In this document: positions 46,735 to 57,237 of the stretch, piece after piece
How positions within the stretch are numbered: the stretch's first letter is position 1
Layout of the letters: every line of letters starts with the position of its first letter
Assembly (NCBI RefSeq): GCF_004402595.1
Contig: NZ_SOFY01000009.1
Location: forward strand, 37,849 to 101,848
Direction of reading: 5' to 3'
Length of the DNA stretch: 64,000 nucleotides
Source: Cryobacterium shii
Lineage (GTDB): Bacteria > Actinomycetota > Actinomycetes > Actinomycetales > Microbacteriaceae
Translations under genes and position numbers: made by a program
Notes under the pieces: model-generated
Seen by the model: only the letters and a program-made list of their open reading frames with translations
Database searches by the model: none
Told to the model about the DNA's origin: nothing

Positions 46735-47442
46735 TCAGGCGTCCTTCAGCTGGAAGGCCGTGCTCGGCAGATCTCGTTCGCCGCCGATGATGGCGTCGAC
46801 CAGACGCTGCGCGACGGCGGCCGGCGGGTAGCCGGAGGGAAGGCGGGGTGCCGTCCCGGAAATCGGGTGCGTGGACAGGGCCGTCTCGGTATGGCCCGGT
46901 CGGGCATCAACGATCCGGATGCCGCTGCGCCGCAGTTCCCGGGCGGCGGCCTGGCCGAAGGCGGCCAAGCCGGCCTTCGAGGCGGAGTACGCGGCCAGGT
47001 TGGCGGTCGGGCTCTCGCTCACGACCCCGCTGAGGGTGAGCACGAACGGTTCGCGGCCCTGCTCGGCCGAATCGGTCAACGCCGCGCGCGCCGCTCGAAG
47101 CAGGCGGATCGGCGCCAGGGTGTTGACGGCGAACAGCTCCGCCAGCGTTTCATCGCTCACCTCCGTGGCCGGGCCGAACGCGACCACGCCGGACGCGTTC
47201 ACGATACCGTCAAGGCGACCGTGCACGCCGACGGCGTCGGCGACGAGGCCGACGATCGCCGCCGGATCGGAGAGATCGGCCTCGAGCACGGTTCCGTGGA
47301 TGCCGAGCGCCGCCAGTTTCGTGCGGTCGCGACCGGTCAGGATGAGACGGGCTCCGCCCGCGTTGAGCAGCCGGGCGATCTCCCGGCCGAGTCCGCCGGA
47401 GGCACCGACAACGAGAATGGCCGAATCCGAGATGAGAGTCAT
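46735..47442 (-). CDS. Short-chain dehydrogenase/reductase
   Basis: A 235-residue SDR with the dinucleotide loop VGASGGLGREI near residue 12 and the catalytic YSASK near 155. The conserved NASG (NAG-type) segment is present near 80. The substrate is unknown. It lies between convergent parE and upstream parC, on parC's strand, 94 bp after the parC stop. Confidence 0.85.
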   Translation of the reverse strand: MTLISDSAILVVGASGGLGREIARLLNAGGARLILTGRDRTKLAALGIHGTVLEADLSDPAAIVGLVADAVGVHGRLDGIVNASGVVAFGPATEVSDETLAELFAVNTLAPIRLLRAARAALTDSAEQGREPFVLTLSGVVSESPTANLAAYSASKAGLAAFGQAAARELRRSGIRIVDARPGHTETALSTHPISGTAPRLPSGYPPAAVAQRLVDAIIGGERDLPSTAFQLKDA

Positions 47443-47536
47443 TCCGTCACCCTAACCCAGCATCTTCTGCGCCAGAACGGCGCGGGAGAGACCGGGGCAG
47501 GGCCGGCGCCGACAACGACCACGGCGACGACGACTC

Positions 47537-50011
47537 TCAGGCGATCCGGGCCCCGATCGCGCCGATCACCGAATCGAGCATGGCCCCCGACGCGTCGCGT
47601 CGTGATCCGGAATCGGGGAGGACGCGCGGAGAACCGTCGGGCCCGACCGCCCGGGCCGGGAGCGGCCCGACCCAGGCGACGGAGATCGTGTCTTCGCCCT
47701 TCAGGAACCTTTGGGAGCGCACCCCGCTCGTCGCACGCCCCTTAGCGGGGTACTCGGAGAAGTCCGAGACCTTGGCGCTTCCGGGATCCGTGCCCGGGAG
47801 AGTGTGGCTTCCGGTGGCGACCGTGGCGACGACGGCCGTGGCAATGGTCTGCGGGGACAGGCTGGTGAAGAAGACAACGTGGACATCCGCGGCCAGTTTG
47901 ATGCCGGCCATTCCGCCCGCGGTTCGTCCCTGGGGCCGCACGGTGCTTGCAGGGAAGCGCAGTAGCTGTGAATCGGAGGCGATGAAGACCAGTTCGTCAT
48001 CCTCCGAGCCCTGCACGGCGCCGACGACCACGTCTGTGGGCTTCAGGGCGATGATCTCGAAGTCGGGCTTGTTCGCCCAGTCATTCACCGTGACCCGCTT
48101 GACGGTTCCGAGCCGGGTTCCGAGGGCGATAGATCGATCGGAGTCGAGGGAGACCAGCGCCAGAACCGACTCGCCGCGGTTGGGCAGGGCCAGGTAGTCG
48201 CTGACCTTGACCCCGGCCGCGAGCTGGATGGACGACGCGGGCATGACGGGCAGGTCGACGGGGGAGAAGCGGATCAGCCGCCCACGACTGGTGACCGCGC
48301 CGATCTCGGTTCTGCTGGTTGTGTCCAACGTGGACAGCACGGCATCGTGTTTGCTGCGGCGCTGGGCGGGCGTGATCCGATCCGGCAGCGCTGCGTCGTC
48401 GAGCGGACGATCCACCCGGGCAATCCGGCCGGTGGCGCTCAGGTACACGCGGGTCGGGCTGTCCGTGACCTCGAGGATGGCGGCCTGGCGCTTGGCGGCG
48501 GCCCCGGCGATGCTCGGTTTCGCCTCCGTGAGCAGCGTGCGGCGCGGGGTGCCGAACCGCTCCGCCACCGAGGCCAGTTCGTCGGAGACCAGTGAGCGGA
48601 TGGCCGGTTTGCTGCCCAGCAGTTTCTCCAGGGCCGTGATCTCGGCCAGCAACTGGTCGCGCTCGGCTTCCAGTTCGATCAACGAGAACCGGGTCAGCCG
48701 CCGCAGGCGCAGCTCGAGGATGTACTCGGCCTGCACCTGGCTCAGATCGAAGACGTCGATCAGCCGGGTGCGAGCCTGTTCACTGTCCTCGCTGGCGCGG
48801 ATGACCTGAATGACCTCGTCGATGTCGAGAATGGCGACGAGGAGCCCCTCCACGAGGTGCAAGCGCTCTTTCCTCCGCGCCAGCCGGTAGGCGGAGCGCC
48901 GGGTGACGACCTCGATCCGGTGCCCGATGTAGACGAGCAGCAGTTCACGCAGGCCCAGGGTCTGCGGCCCGCCGTCGACGAGCGCCACGGCGTTGATGTT
49001 GAAGGAGTCCTCGAGCGGGGTGACCCGGTACAGCTGCTCGAGCACAGCCTCGGGGCTGAACCCGGTCTTGATCCCGATCACCAGGCGCAGGCCCTTGGTG
49101 CGGTCGGTGAGGTCCGTGACATCGGAGATGCCGCTCAGCTTCTTGGAGTTGACCCCGTCTTTGATCTTCTCGATCACTCGCTCGGGACCGACCAGGTAGG
49201 GGAGCTCCGTGACGACGAGCCCAGCCTTCCGTGCCGTGATGGCTTCAACGGATACGCGCGCCCGGGTCTTGAAGCTGCCGCGGCCGGTCGCGTAGGCATC
49301 CTTGATGCCGGCGAGGCCGACAATGGTTCCGCCGGTGGGGAGGTCGGGGCCGGGGACGAACTCCATCAGGTCCTCGAGGGTGGCATTGGGGTGGGCCAGC
49401 AGGTGGCGGGCGGCTCCGACGACCTCGATCAGGTTGTGCGGGGCCATGTTCGTGGCCATGCCCACGGCGATGCCGCTCGCACCGTTCACCAGCAAGTTCG
49501 GGTACGCCGCCGGCAGCACATCGGGCTGGGTGAGCTGGTTGTCGTAGTTGGGCACGAAGTCAACGACGTCCTCGTCGAGGTTCTCAGTCATGGCCAGCGC
49601 CGGCGCGGCGAGGCGGGCTTCCGTGTAGCGGGGCGCGGCCGGGCCGTCGTCCAGGGAGCCGAAGTTGCCGTGGCCGTCGATGAGCGGAACCCGCAGGGTG
49701 AATGCCTGCGCCATCCGCACCAGGGCGTCATAGATGGCCGTGTCGCCGTGCGGGTGAAGCTTTCCCATCACCTCGCCGACGACGCGGGCGGATTTGACGT
49801 GTCCGCGGTCGGGACGCAGCCCCATCTCGCTCATCTGGTACAGGATGCGGCGCTGGACGGGCTTCAGTCCGTCCCTGGCATCGGGGAGCGCCCGCGAATA
49901 GATGACCGAGTACGCGTACTCGAGGAAGGATCCCTGCATCTCGGTGGAGACATCGACGTCCTCGATGCGCTCGGTGAAGGCGGCGGGTGTGGTGCTGTCT
50001 GAGCGGCTCAT
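47537..50011 (-). CDS. parC: DNA topoisomerase IV subunit A
   Basis: An 824-residue DNA-cleaving subunit. [12 protein letters not shown] and [10 protein letters not shown] form the winged-helix region, and the active-site tyrosine is in [10 protein letters not shown] near residue 130. The C-terminal beta-pinwheel lacks a clean GyrA-box (the nearest stretch is PQGRTAGG), which supports ParC rather than GyrA. It faces parE, with an SDR gene between them. Confidence 0.9.
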   Translation of the reverse strand: MSRSDSTTPAAFTERIEDVDVSTEMQGSFLEYAYSVIYSRALPDARDGLKPVQRRILYQMSEMGLRPDRGHVKSARVVGEVMGKLHPHGDTAIYDALVRMAQAFTLRVPLIDGHGNFGSLDDGPAAPRYTEARLAAPALAMTENLDEDVVDFVPNYDNQLTQPDVLPAAYPNLLVNGASGIAVGMATNMAPHNLIEVVGAARHLLAHPNATLEDLMEFVPGPDLPTGGTIVGLAGIKDAYATGRGSFKTRARVSVEAITARKAGLVVTELPYLVGPERVIEKIKDGVNSKKLSGISDVTDLTDRTKGLRLVIGIKTGFSPEAVLEQLYRVTPLEDSFNINAVALVDGGPQTLGLRELLLVYIGHRIEVVTRRSAYRLARRKERLHLVEGLLVAILDIDEVIQVIRASEDSEQARTRLIDVFDLSQVQAEYILELRLRRLTRFSLIELEAERDQLLAEITALEKLLGSKPAIRSLVSDELASVAERFGTPRRTLLTEAKPSIAGAAAKRQAAILEVTDSPTRVYLSATGRIARVDRPLDDAALPDRITPAQRRSKHDAVLSTLDTTSRTEIGAVTSRGRLIRFSPVDLPVMPASSIQLAAGVKVSDYLALPNRGESVLALVSLDSDRSIALGTRLGTVKRVTVNDWANKPDFEIIALKPTDVVVGAVQGSEDDELVFIASDSQLLRFPASTVRPQGRTAGGMAGIKLAADVHVVFFTSLSPQTIATAVVATVATGSHTLPGTDPGSAKVSDFSEYPAKGRATSGVRSQRFLKGEDTISVAWVGPLPARAVGPDGSPRVLPDSGSRRDASGAMLDSVIGAIGARIA

Positions 50012-50102
50012 TCGTGGATTCTGCTGAGGCGCGCGTTGCGGGACACGCGCTGGCGGGTAGGCGCTGGATCGATCCGGCCACGTCTATGTCAGACTTGGCG
50101 CG

Positions 50103-51248
50103 ATGCCATCCATGCTACCGGCCCGCCAATTCAGCCCTCTGCGCCTTGCCGACGTTCTCGCAAGTTCGCTGTCATCCGTTCTGGGCCGGCCGAACCCGCT
50201 GGGCCTCGGCCCGGCCTCGAAAGCGGTCGTGGTGCTCGCTGACGGGCTCGGTGTCAGCTCGCTGCGCGCCCGGGCCGGCCATGCCCGGTTCCTGAACTCG
50301 CTGCTGACGAAGACCAGCGTGGTCGACGGTGTCTTCCCGTCGACCACCGCCGCGGGGATTGCGACCCTCACCACCGGGGTTCCGCCCGGTCAGCACGGCC
50401 TCGTGGGCTACCGGGTGTTCGACGCCGAGCGCGACCGCGTCGTCAATCAGCTCACGGGCTGGGACGCGGGAATGCAGCCCGAAATCTGGCAACGTCAACG
50501 AACCGTCTTCCAGCAGGCCACGGATGCCGGCGTGCCCGGCTTCGCAATCGGCCCCAGGCGCTACGCCGCATCGGGGTTCACCCAGGCCGTGCTGCGCGGG
50601 GCCCGCTACGTCTCCGCGGAGAGCCTTGCTGACCGATTCGCAGCGGCCCGGCACCTGCTCGACACGGAGCCGCGCGCCCTGGTCTACCTGTATGTTCCCG
50701 AGCTCGATGTGGCGGCCCATGCCCAGGGCTGGGAGTCGGCCAGGTGGCTGGCCGAGCTCGAAACGCTCGATGGCGCCCTCGCGCGCTTCGCCGGGGGGCT
50801 CCGCGCCGACGAAGGCCTTCTGGTCACGGCCGACCACGGCATCGTCGACGTCCCCTCCACCCGGCAGGTGCTCTTCGACACCGTGCCGGAGCTGGTCGCG
50901 AACGTTCGTCATATCGGGGGCGACCCGCGCTGTGTCCAGCTCTATCTCGAACCGGGGCTCGGCGGCGATTCCGCGCAGGCTCTCGCCGACGCCTGGTCCG
51001 ACGTGGAGGGGGCGCGAGCGTGGGTGTTCACGAGAGAGGACGCCATCCGGGCCGGACTGTTCGGGGAGATCGCGGCGGAGGTGCGCCCCCGCATCGGGGA
51101 TGTGATCGTGGCCGCGCGCAAACTCGTGGCCTACTACGATTCCCGCGAATCGAATCAGTCCGCGCGCTCGATGGTCGGCCAGCACGGATCGCTGACCGAC
51201 GAGGAACTCCGCGTGCCCCTGATCAGGTCAGGGGCCTTCTCGAACTGA
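50103..51248 (+). CDS. Alkaline phosphatase superfamily protein (phosphodiesterase/pyrophosphatase type)
   Basis: A 381-residue enzyme of the type I phosphodiesterase/nucleotide pyrophosphatase group. Metal-binding and nucleophile elements are VVLADGLG near 42, the FPSTTAAG nucleophile segment near 79, ELDVAAHAQGW near 200, and TADHGIVD near 243. No signal peptide is obvious, so it is probably cytoplasmic. Substrate unknown. It is divergent from parC and converges on the DUF3043 gene 8 bp away. Confidence 0.87.
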   Translation: MPSMLPARQFSPLRLADVLASSLSSVLGRPNPLGLGPASKAVVVLADGLGVSSLRARAGHARFLNSLLTKTSVVDGVFPSTTAAGIATLTTGVPPGQHGLVGYRVFDAERDRVVNQLTGWDAGMQPEIWQRQRTVFQQATDAGVPGFAIGPRRYAASGFTQAVLRGARYVSAESLADRFAAARHLLDTEPRALVYLYVPELDVAAHAQGWESARWLAELETLDGALARFAGGLRADEGLLVTADHGIVDVPSTRQVLFDTVPELVANVRHIGGDPRCVQLYLEPGLGGDSAQALADAWSDVEGARAWVFTREDAIRAGLFGEIAAEVRPRIGDVIVAARKLVAYYDSRESNQSARSMVGQHGSLTDEELRVPLIRSGAFSN

Positions 51249-51256
51249 CCGAGCGG

Positions 51257-51853
51257 TCAGGACGGGTACTGGCCGCGCTTGACCTGGGGCTTGGGCAGAC
51301 GCATGGGGCGCAGCTGCAACGCCCGCATCGCGGCATACCAGCGGATGCGCTCCGCCTTGGCTTCGCCGAACTTGGCCTTCACCTTGCGGGTGAGTGTGAA
51401 GCCGAGGATGACCGAGTCGACCACGGCGACCAGGAAGAAGGCCCAGAGCGCGAGAATGCCATAGGTCTGCACCGACGGGTCAGGGAAGAAGGTCAGGAGG
51501 ATCACGAGGAACATCACCGGGATCATGAATTCGCCCACGTTGAAGCGGGCGTCAACATAATCGCGCGCGAAGCGCTTCTGCGGGCCGCGTTCGCGAACCG
51601 GGAGGTACTTCTCGTCGCCGGCAGCCATGCCGACCCTGGCCCGGTCCCGTGTCTCGGCCGCCTTGCCCCTGGCCTGCTTGGCGGCGAGCTTACGGTCGTC
51701 CGGAACCAGCGGGCGTCGGTTCAACGCCTCTTGCTGCTTCCGGCTGGGCGTCGCCTGCCCCTTGCCGGCGGACTGGCCGGCAGCGAGGCGGGCTCGCGTC
51801 TCGTCCGGGGTCTCCATGGATGGTTGTGCGTCTGGGTTCACAGGCTTAGCCAC
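51257..51853 (-). CDS. DUF3043 membrane protein
   Basis: A 198-residue actinobacterial protein. The first 100 residues are charged and Lys/Arg/Gln-rich, with RKQQEALNRRPLV. Two membrane segments follow (about 107-127 and 132-155), and the C-terminus is basic with PKPQVKRGQ. I use GTG 51853, preceded by AAGGA; the open frame begins five codons earlier. Function unknown. It is divergent from the M20 dipeptidase gene, with about 37 bp between starts. Confidence 0.85.
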   Translation of the reverse strand: MAKPVNPDAQPSMETPDETRARLAAGQSAGKGQATPSRKQQEALNRRPLVPDDRKLAAKQARGKAAETRDRARVGMAAGDEKYLPVRERGPQKRFARDYVDARFNVGEFMIPVMFLVILLTFFPDPSVQTYGILALWAFFLVAVVDSVILGFTLTRKVKAKFGEAKAERIRWYAAMRALQLRPMRLPKPQVKRGQYPS

Positions 51854-51890
51854 ATCAGTTCCTTGCAATCGATTGGCTTAAGATTACCTG

Positions 51891-53312
51891 ATGACCGATA
51901 TTCGAGAAACAGAGCCCGCGGCAACCTCCCCGGGCGCCTCGGCGCTTCGCACCGCCGTTGAGCGTGGCCTGCCCACGACCATCGCTGACCTGTGTGCCCT
52001 CGTCCGGATCCCCTCGGTATCCTGGGACGCTTTCGACGCCGCGCAGGTTACTGCCAGCGCGAACGCCGTCGCCGCCCTCGTCCGTGACACCGGGGTCTTC
52101 GAGTCGGTCCAGGTCAAGAGGGCCGGCATCCCCGGGGGATCCGGCCTGGGACATCCGGCTGTTCTGGCCACCCGCGCAGCCCGCAACGGGCGCCCGACCG
52201 TTCTTCTGTATGCCCACCACGACGTGCAGCCTCCCGGGCAGGACGCCGACTGGGAGTCGAACCCGTTCGAGCCGACGGTGCGCGGGGACCGCCTGTACGG
52301 CCGCGGCGCCGCGGACGACAAGGCGGGCGTGCTGGCACACATCGCCGCGATTCGCGCGCTGGTTGAAGCAGAGGGGTCGGAGTTCGATCTCGGACTCGCT
52401 GTCTTCATCGAGGGCGAGGAGGAGTTCGGCAGCCGTTCGTTCGCCACCTTCCTCGAGGAGAATCGCGACTCCCTGCGCGCGGACGCGATCGTCGTCGCCG
52501 ACTCGAGCAACTGGGACATCAACACGCCGGCGCTGACCACCGCGCTGCGCGGCAACGTCACCTTCCGGCTGACCGTGCGCACCCTCGACCACGCCTCCCA
52601 TTCCGGCATGTTCGGGGGAGCGGTGCCGGATGCCATGATGGCCACCGTCCGCCTTCTCTCCACCCTCTACGCCGACGACGGGTCCGTGGCTGTCGCCGGA
52701 CTCACCAGCCACGATGCACCCACCCCGGACTACCCGGTCGAGCAATTGCGACGGGAAACCGGTCTCAGCGCGGGCGTCGAGCCGATCGGCCACGGATCCG
52801 TGCTCAGCCGGATCTGGTCGCAGCCGGCGATCACCATCACCGGGATCGATGCTCCCTCGGTGGCCAACGCCTCAAATACGCTCTCTCCCGCCGTCTCCGT
52901 CCGGATCAGCACCCGGGTCGCCCCCGGACAGCCGGCCCAGGAGGCCCTGGTGGCGTTGGAAGCGCACCTCAGAGCCCACGCGCCGTTCGGTGCCCGTGTC
53001 GACATCGATGATGTCGACACGGGGGAGGCCTTCCTGGTCGACACCGGCGGCTGGGCCGTCACCGAGACCCGGAGCGCCATGGCCGAAGCCTGGGGAGTCG
53101 AACCGGTGGACATCGGAGTGGGCGGATCCATCCCGTTCATCGCCGATCTCGTGCGAGTCTTCCCCGAGGCCCAAATTCTCGTGACCGGCGTCGAGGACCC
53201 CGATTCACGGGCGCACAGCCCGAACGAGTCCCTTCATCTGGGCGTGCTCAAGCGGGCGATCCTCAGTGAGGCCTTCCTGCTCGGACGGCTGAATGACCGT
53301 TCAGTCGACTGA
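51891..53312 (+). CDS. M20 family dipeptidase/peptidase
   Basis: A 473-residue zinc peptidase. Metal-binding motifs in order are YAHHDVQPPG, GRGAADDKAG, EGEEEFGS and the C-terminal SPNESL, with a lid domain between about 195 and 310. It is likely a cytoplasmic dipeptidase. The start follows a modest ribosome site. It lies upstream of the iron-sulfur insertion gene with about 130 bp between. Confidence 0.9.
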   Translation: MTDIRETEPAATSPGASALRTAVERGLPTTIADLCALVRIPSVSWDAFDAAQVTASANAVAALVRDTGVFESVQVKRAGIPGGSGLGHPAVLATRAARNGRPTVLLYAHHDVQPPGQDADWESNPFEPTVRGDRLYGRGAADDKAGVLAHIAAIRALVEAEGSEFDLGLAVFIEGEEEFGSRSFATFLEENRDSLRADAIVVADSSNWDINTPALTTALRGNVTFRLTVRTLDHASHSGMFGGAVPDAMMATVRLLSTLYADDGSVAVAGLTSHDAPTPDYPVEQLRRETGLSAGVEPIGHGSVLSRIWSQPAITITGIDAPSVANASNTLSPAVSVRISTRVAPGQPAQEALVALEAHLRAHAPFGARVDIDDVDTGEAFLVDTGGWAVTETRSAMAEAWGVEPVDIGVGGSIPFIADLVRVFPEAQILVTGVEDPDSRAHSPNESLHLGVLKRAILSEAFLLGRLNDRSVD

Positions 53313-53439
53313 ACCTGCCCGGCCGCGGAAATTTCGGGAATGCCGGGGAAGACTTATCGGTTTCCCTCGGTAGAATCTCGGTGAGAAACAACGGGAATCT
53401 GGCCCGCTGACCAGCAGCGAGAAAGCAACGAGGAGCACC

Positions 53440-53796
53440 ATGACCGACACACTCAGCACCAGTACGGCGGCCCACGGCGTGGGTCTCAGCGCGACCGCGG
53501 CCGCGAAGGTGAGGAGCCTCCTGGCCCAGGAAGGCCGTGAGGATCTACGCCTGCGCGTTGCGGTGCAGCCCGGCGGCTGCTCGGGACTCATCTACCAGCT
53601 CTACTTCGACGAACGGGTCCTCGAAGGCGACGCCCTCGTCGACTTCGACGGCGTCGAGGTCGTCGTCGACAAGATGAGCGTGCCGTACCTGGATGGCGCG
53701 TCCATCGATTTCGAGGACACGATTCAGAAACAGGGTTTCACGATCGACAACCCGAACGCCGGTGGAAGCTGCGCCTGCGGGGACTCCTTCAGCTGA
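53440..53796 (+). CDS. erpA: Iron-sulfur cluster insertion protein, A-type
   Basis: A 118-residue A-type carrier that delivers iron-sulfur clusters to target proteins. The three cluster cysteines are seen in GGCSG near residue 46 and in the C-terminal GSCACGDSF. It precedes the cytochrome oxidase genes, as in mycobacteria; clients nearby include the Rieske protein QcrA and lipoyl synthase. The ATG follows GAGGAGC. Confidence 0.93.
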   Translation: MTDTLSTSTAAHGVGLSATAAAKVRSLLAQEGREDLRLRVAVQPGGCSGLIYQLYFDERVLEGDALVDFDGVEVVVDKMSVPYLDGASIDFEDTIQKQGFTIDNPNAGGSCACGDSFS

Positions 53797-53956
53797 TCCC
53801 CGGCCGCGGGACGGGCTCGCAAATCGTGTGACTAGAGGCGAATTTGTTACCTCTGCGGGCGCGTTCCTGCACAACCCACGCCCTCCCTCCCAGTAGGCTG
53901 GGAACCTATAAAACACTTCCAATGGAGTGTCGTCGAGTCCCACCGAAAGGTAACTG

Positions 53957-54844
53957 GTGCGCAAAAACCATCGTCTCCGATGGGCTGCAATTCCGATCGC
54001 AGCGTCGTTGGCCGTAGTTCTCGCGGGGTGCACTCAAGCCCAGCTTCACGGCTTCCTCCCCGGCTTCGAAGAAGGTCAGCCGGCGGTGACAAACCAGACC
54101 GAACGGATCAGTGGCCTGTGGACCACGTCCTGGATTGTGCTCATGATCGTCGGCCTCATCACCTGGGGCTTGACCATCTGGGCAGTGGTCGTCTACCGCC
54201 GCCGCAAGGGCCAGACCGGTCTCCCCGTGCAGCTGCGCTACAACATGCCGATCGAGATCTTCTACACGGTCGTTCCCTTGATCCTGGTGGTCGGTTTCTT
54301 CGCCTTCACCGCGCGGGACCAGGCTGCGATCGAGGCTCGCTTCGATGCCCCGGACATCAAGGTTGAGGTCATCGGTAAGCAGTGGGCATGGGACTTCAAC
54401 TACGTGAATGAAGACGTCTTCACGACCGGTGTGCAGGGACAGCCTGACCTCGAGGGGGCCAAGGGGGCCCTGGTCGAATCGGAGATCCCCACGCTCGTCC
54501 TTCCCGTCGGCCAGAAGATCGAACTCGCGCTCGAATCCCGCGACGTCATCCACTCCTTCTGGGTCGTTGACTTCCTGTACAAGAAGGACATGATCCCAGG
54601 CAAGACCAACTACATGTCGGTCATCCCGGAACGAATCGGTACCTACTCGGGCAAGTGCGCCGAACTCTGCGGAGAGTACCACTCGTTGATGCTGTTCAAG
54701 GTCGAAGTCGTCTCCAAGGCCGACTACGCCACCTACATCGACTCTCTCCGTGCTGCAGGAAACGAGGGCCAGGTCGATAATGACTACAAGCGCAACTCGA
54801 ATCTTCCGGGCACATCCGCCCCGACGGCTCAGGAGGGCAACTAA
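53957..54844 (+). CDS. ctaC: Cytochrome c oxidase subunit II
   Basis: A 295-residue CuA-carrying subunit of aa3 oxidase. A lipoprotein signal peptide ends in LAGC (Cys25), followed by two membrane segments (about 55-75 and 95-113). The CuA site is CAELCGEYHS near residue 233, with the upstream His in HSFW. It starts with GTG after GAAAGGT. ctaD follows 3 bp later and ctaF after that, a standard operon. A possible -10 element TATAAA lies at 53907-53912. Confidence 0.94.
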   Translation: MRKNHRLRWAAIPIAASLAVVLAGCTQAQLHGFLPGFEEGQPAVTNQTERISGLWTTSWIVLMIVGLITWGLTIWAVVVYRRRKGQTGLPVQLRYNMPIEIFYTVVPLILVVGFFAFTARDQAAIEARFDAPDIKVEVIGKQWAWDFNYVNEDVFTTGVQGQPDLEGAKGALVESEIPTLVLPVGQKIELALESRDVIHSFWVVDFLYKKDMIPGKTNYMSVIPERIGTYSGKCAELCGEYHSLMLFKVEVVSKADYATYIDSLRAAGNEGQVDNDYKRNSNLPGTSAPTAQEGN

Positions 54845-54847
54845 GCC

Positions 54848-56575
54848 ATGAGTACAACCACTGCTCCCACAACGCCGGCCGCCACTCGTCGCCCCACGGG
54901 AGTCGAGCGCAAGGGCAACGTCCTGGTCAGATGGATCACGTCCACCGACCACAAGGTCATCGGGTACATGTACCTGATCACCTCCTTCGTCTACTTTTGT
55001 CTGGCCGGCGTCATGGCCCTCGTCATCCGCGCGCAGCTCTTCGCGCCCGGTCTCGAGGTCGTTCAGACCAAGGAACAGTACAACCAGCTCTTCACCATGC
55101 ACGGCACGATCATGTTGCTCATGTTCGCGACACCGCTCTTCTTCGGCTTCGCGAACTCGCTGATGCCGCTTCAGATCGGCGCTCCGGACGTGGCGTTCCC
55201 TCGTTTGAACGCATTCTCCTTCTGGGCGTTCTTCTTCGGCAGCCTCGTTGCCGTCGGCGGATTCCTCACCCCGCAGGGGGCGGCGTCCTTCGGCTGGTTC
55301 GCGTACCAGCCGCTCGCCAGCACGACCTTCTCACCGGGTGTCGGCGGAAACCTCTGGATGGTCGGTCTCGGCCTCAGCGGGTTCGGAACCATCCTCGGCG
55401 CCGTGAACTTCATCACCACGATCATCACCATGCGTGCGCCCGGAATGACCATGTTCCGAATGCCCATCTTCACCTGGAACACGCTGGTCACCTCGATCCT
55501 GGTCCTGATGGCGTTCCCGGTTCTCGCTGCCGCCCTTCTGGCTGCCGCGTCCGACCGCATCTTCCTGTCGCACATCTACGACCCGGCCAACGGCGGTGCC
55601 ATCCTGTGGCAGCACCTGTTCTGGTTCTTCGGGCACCCCGAGGTGTACATCATCGCGCTGCCGTTCTTCGGCATCGTTTCGGAGGTCTTCCCGGTCTTCA
55701 GCCGCAAACCGATCTTCGGGTACAAGACGTTGATCTACGCGACCATTTCCATCGCCGCGCTGTCCGTCGCCGTCTGGGCCCACCACATGTACGTCACAGG
55801 CTCTGTGCTGCTGCCGTTCTTCTCTCTGATGACGATGCTGATCGCCGTCCCGACCGGGGTGAAGATCTTCAACTGGATCGGCACGATGTGGCGCGGATCA
55901 CTGACCTTCGAGACCCCGATGCTCTGGGCGCTCGGCTTCCTGGTCACCTTCACCTTCGGTGGCCTCACCGGAGTGATCCTGGCATCGCCCCCGCTCGACT
56001 TCCACGTCTCGGACACCTACTTCGTCGTCGCCCACTTCCACTACGTCATCTTCGGCACCGTGGTCTTCGCGATGTTCAGCGGGTTCTACTTCTGGTGGCC
56101 CAAATGGACCGGCAAGATGCTCAACGAGAGCCTCGGCAAGTGGCACTTCTGGTTCCTGTTCATCGGTTTCCACACCACGTTCCTGGTGCAGCACTGGCTC
56201 GGAGTCGTCGGAATGCCGCGTCGCTACGCGTCGTACTCGCCTGAGGACGGTTTCACCTGGATGAACCAGGTGTCGACGATCGGGTCGGTCATTCTCGCCG
56301 TGTCGATGATTCCGTTCTTCCTGAACGTGTACATCACCGCTCGCAAGGCGCCGCTCGTCACGGTCAACGACCCGTGGGGCTACGGTGCGTCGCTCGAGTG
56401 GGCCACGTCCTGCCCGCCGCCGCGTCACAACTTCACCTCGATTCCGCGCATCCGTTCCGAGCGTCCGGCGTTCGACCTGAACCACCCTGAGGTCGCGATG
56501 CCCGTCGGAATCGGCCCCGGCAAGGATGCTCCGGACTCGCCCACGTATGACGCGATATCGAAGAAGGTCAAGTAA
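54848..56575 (+). CDS. ctaD: Cytochrome c oxidase subunit I
   Basis: A 575-residue heme-copper oxidase catalytic subunit with 12 membrane segments. Heme a and CuB ligands are in [20 protein letters not shown] with its His-Tyr crosslink region, and HHMY, and the heme a3/a pair is in [10 protein letters not shown]. It forms the bcc-aa3 supercomplex with QcrCAB encoded downstream on the opposite strand. Its stop overlaps the ctaF start by one base (TAATG). Confidence 0.96.
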   Translation: MSTTTAPTTPAATRRPTGVERKGNVLVRWITSTDHKVIGYMYLITSFVYFCLAGVMALVIRAQLFAPGLEVVQTKEQYNQLFTMHGTIMLLMFATPLFFGFANSLMPLQIGAPDVAFPRLNAFSFWAFFFGSLVAVGGFLTPQGAASFGWFAYQPLASTTFSPGVGGNLWMVGLGLSGFGTILGAVNFITTIITMRAPGMTMFRMPIFTWNTLVTSILVLMAFPVLAAALLAAASDRIFLSHIYDPANGGAILWQHLFWFFGHPEVYIIALPFFGIVSEVFPVFSRKPIFGYKTLIYATISIAALSVAVWAHHMYVTGSVLLPFFSLMTMLIAVPTGVKIFNWIGTMWRGSLTFETPMLWALGFLVTFTFGGLTGVILASPPLDFHVSDTYFVVAHFHYVIFGTVVFAMFSGFYFWWPKWTGKMLNESLGKWHFWFLFIGFHTTFLVQHWLGVVGMPRRYASYSPEDGFTWMNQVSTIGSVILAVSMIPFFLNVYITARKAPLVTVNDPWGYGASLEWATSCPPPRHNFTSIPRIRSERPAFDLNHPEVAMPVGIGPGKDAPDSPTYDAISKKVK

Positions 56576-56997
56576 TGAGAGCCAACGTCAACCTGCTGTG
56601 GATTCTCACGGGGTTCTTCGTCGTCGTTGCGACCGCGTACACGGTCTGGGGTCTCATTGACCCGAGTCAAGGGCGAGTGGAGTGGGCCGGAACCTTCGTC
56701 CTGAGCCTCTGCGCAGTGTTCGTCGCGTTCGTCGCGTTCTATCTCAGCCGAGTGCATGGCGCCCAGGGCGGCGAGCTTCCCGAGGACCGTCTCGACGCGA
56801 ACATCGATGACGGCGACCCAGAGGTTGGTTTCTACAGCCCCTGGAGCTGGTGGCCGATCCTGCTCGCAGGTAGCGCCGCGCTGCTTTTCATGGGACTCGC
56901 CGTCGGGGTCTGGATCTCGATCATCGCCCTCGGCATCGGCATCATCTGCCTGGTCGGTTGGGTCTACGAGTACTACCGCGGGAACTTCGCGCGTTGA
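56575..56997 (+). CDS. ctaF: Cytochrome c oxidase subunit IV (actinobacterial CtaF)
   Basis: A 140-residue membrane subunit found in actinobacterial aa3 oxidases. It has four hydrophobic segments (about 5-27, 36-58, 85-105 and 108-130) and a conserved central GFYSPWSWWP near residue 82. It is the last gene of ctaC-ctaD-ctaF and is followed by a clear terminator. Confidence 0.92.
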   Translation: MRANVNLLWILTGFFVVVATAYTVWGLIDPSQGRVEWAGTFVLSLCAVFVAFVAFYLSRVHGAQGGELPEDRLDANIDDGDPEVGFYSPWSWWPILLAGSAALLFMGLAVGVWISIIALGIGIICLVGWVYEYYRGNFAR

Positions 56998-57029
56998 TCT
57001 GATTCACGGGTTCCCACACGGGGATTCGG

Positions 57030-57064
57030 CGGCGTCCGGGACACTGTCCCGGACGCCGTTTTTG
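57030..57064 (+). terminator. Terminator of the ctaCDF operon
   Basis: A 12-bp perfect stem (CGGCGTCCGGGA and complement) with a 5-nt loop, followed by GTTTTTGCG. It lies 33 bp after the ctaF stop. Canonical intrinsic terminator. Confidence 0.92.
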
Positions 57065-57101
57065 CGTTTTCCCGAGACGGCATCCGCGCCGGGTTCGCCA
57101 C

Positions 57102-57145
57102 TTCCGGTCGACTTCGCCCCGCACACCTGCCGAACTCGACCGGAA
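57102..57145. repeat. Unassigned 15-bp imperfect hairpin
   Basis: TTCCGGTCGA-C-TTCG at 57102-57116 pairs with CGAA-C-TCGACCGGAA at 57131-57145, with one C-C mismatch and a 14-nt loop. It lies between the ctaF terminator and the rRNA methyltransferase stop. No T-run follows on either strand. Otherwise this 240-bp interval holds no gene. Confidence 0.5.
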
Positions 57146-57237
57146 CAGGCGAGCTCGGTGGTGGCGCGCCAGCAACATTCGGGCCTCGGCGCCTGGCGCT
57201 GACTGCGGCAGACCGGTGGGCGCTGCACGCGCGGCGC

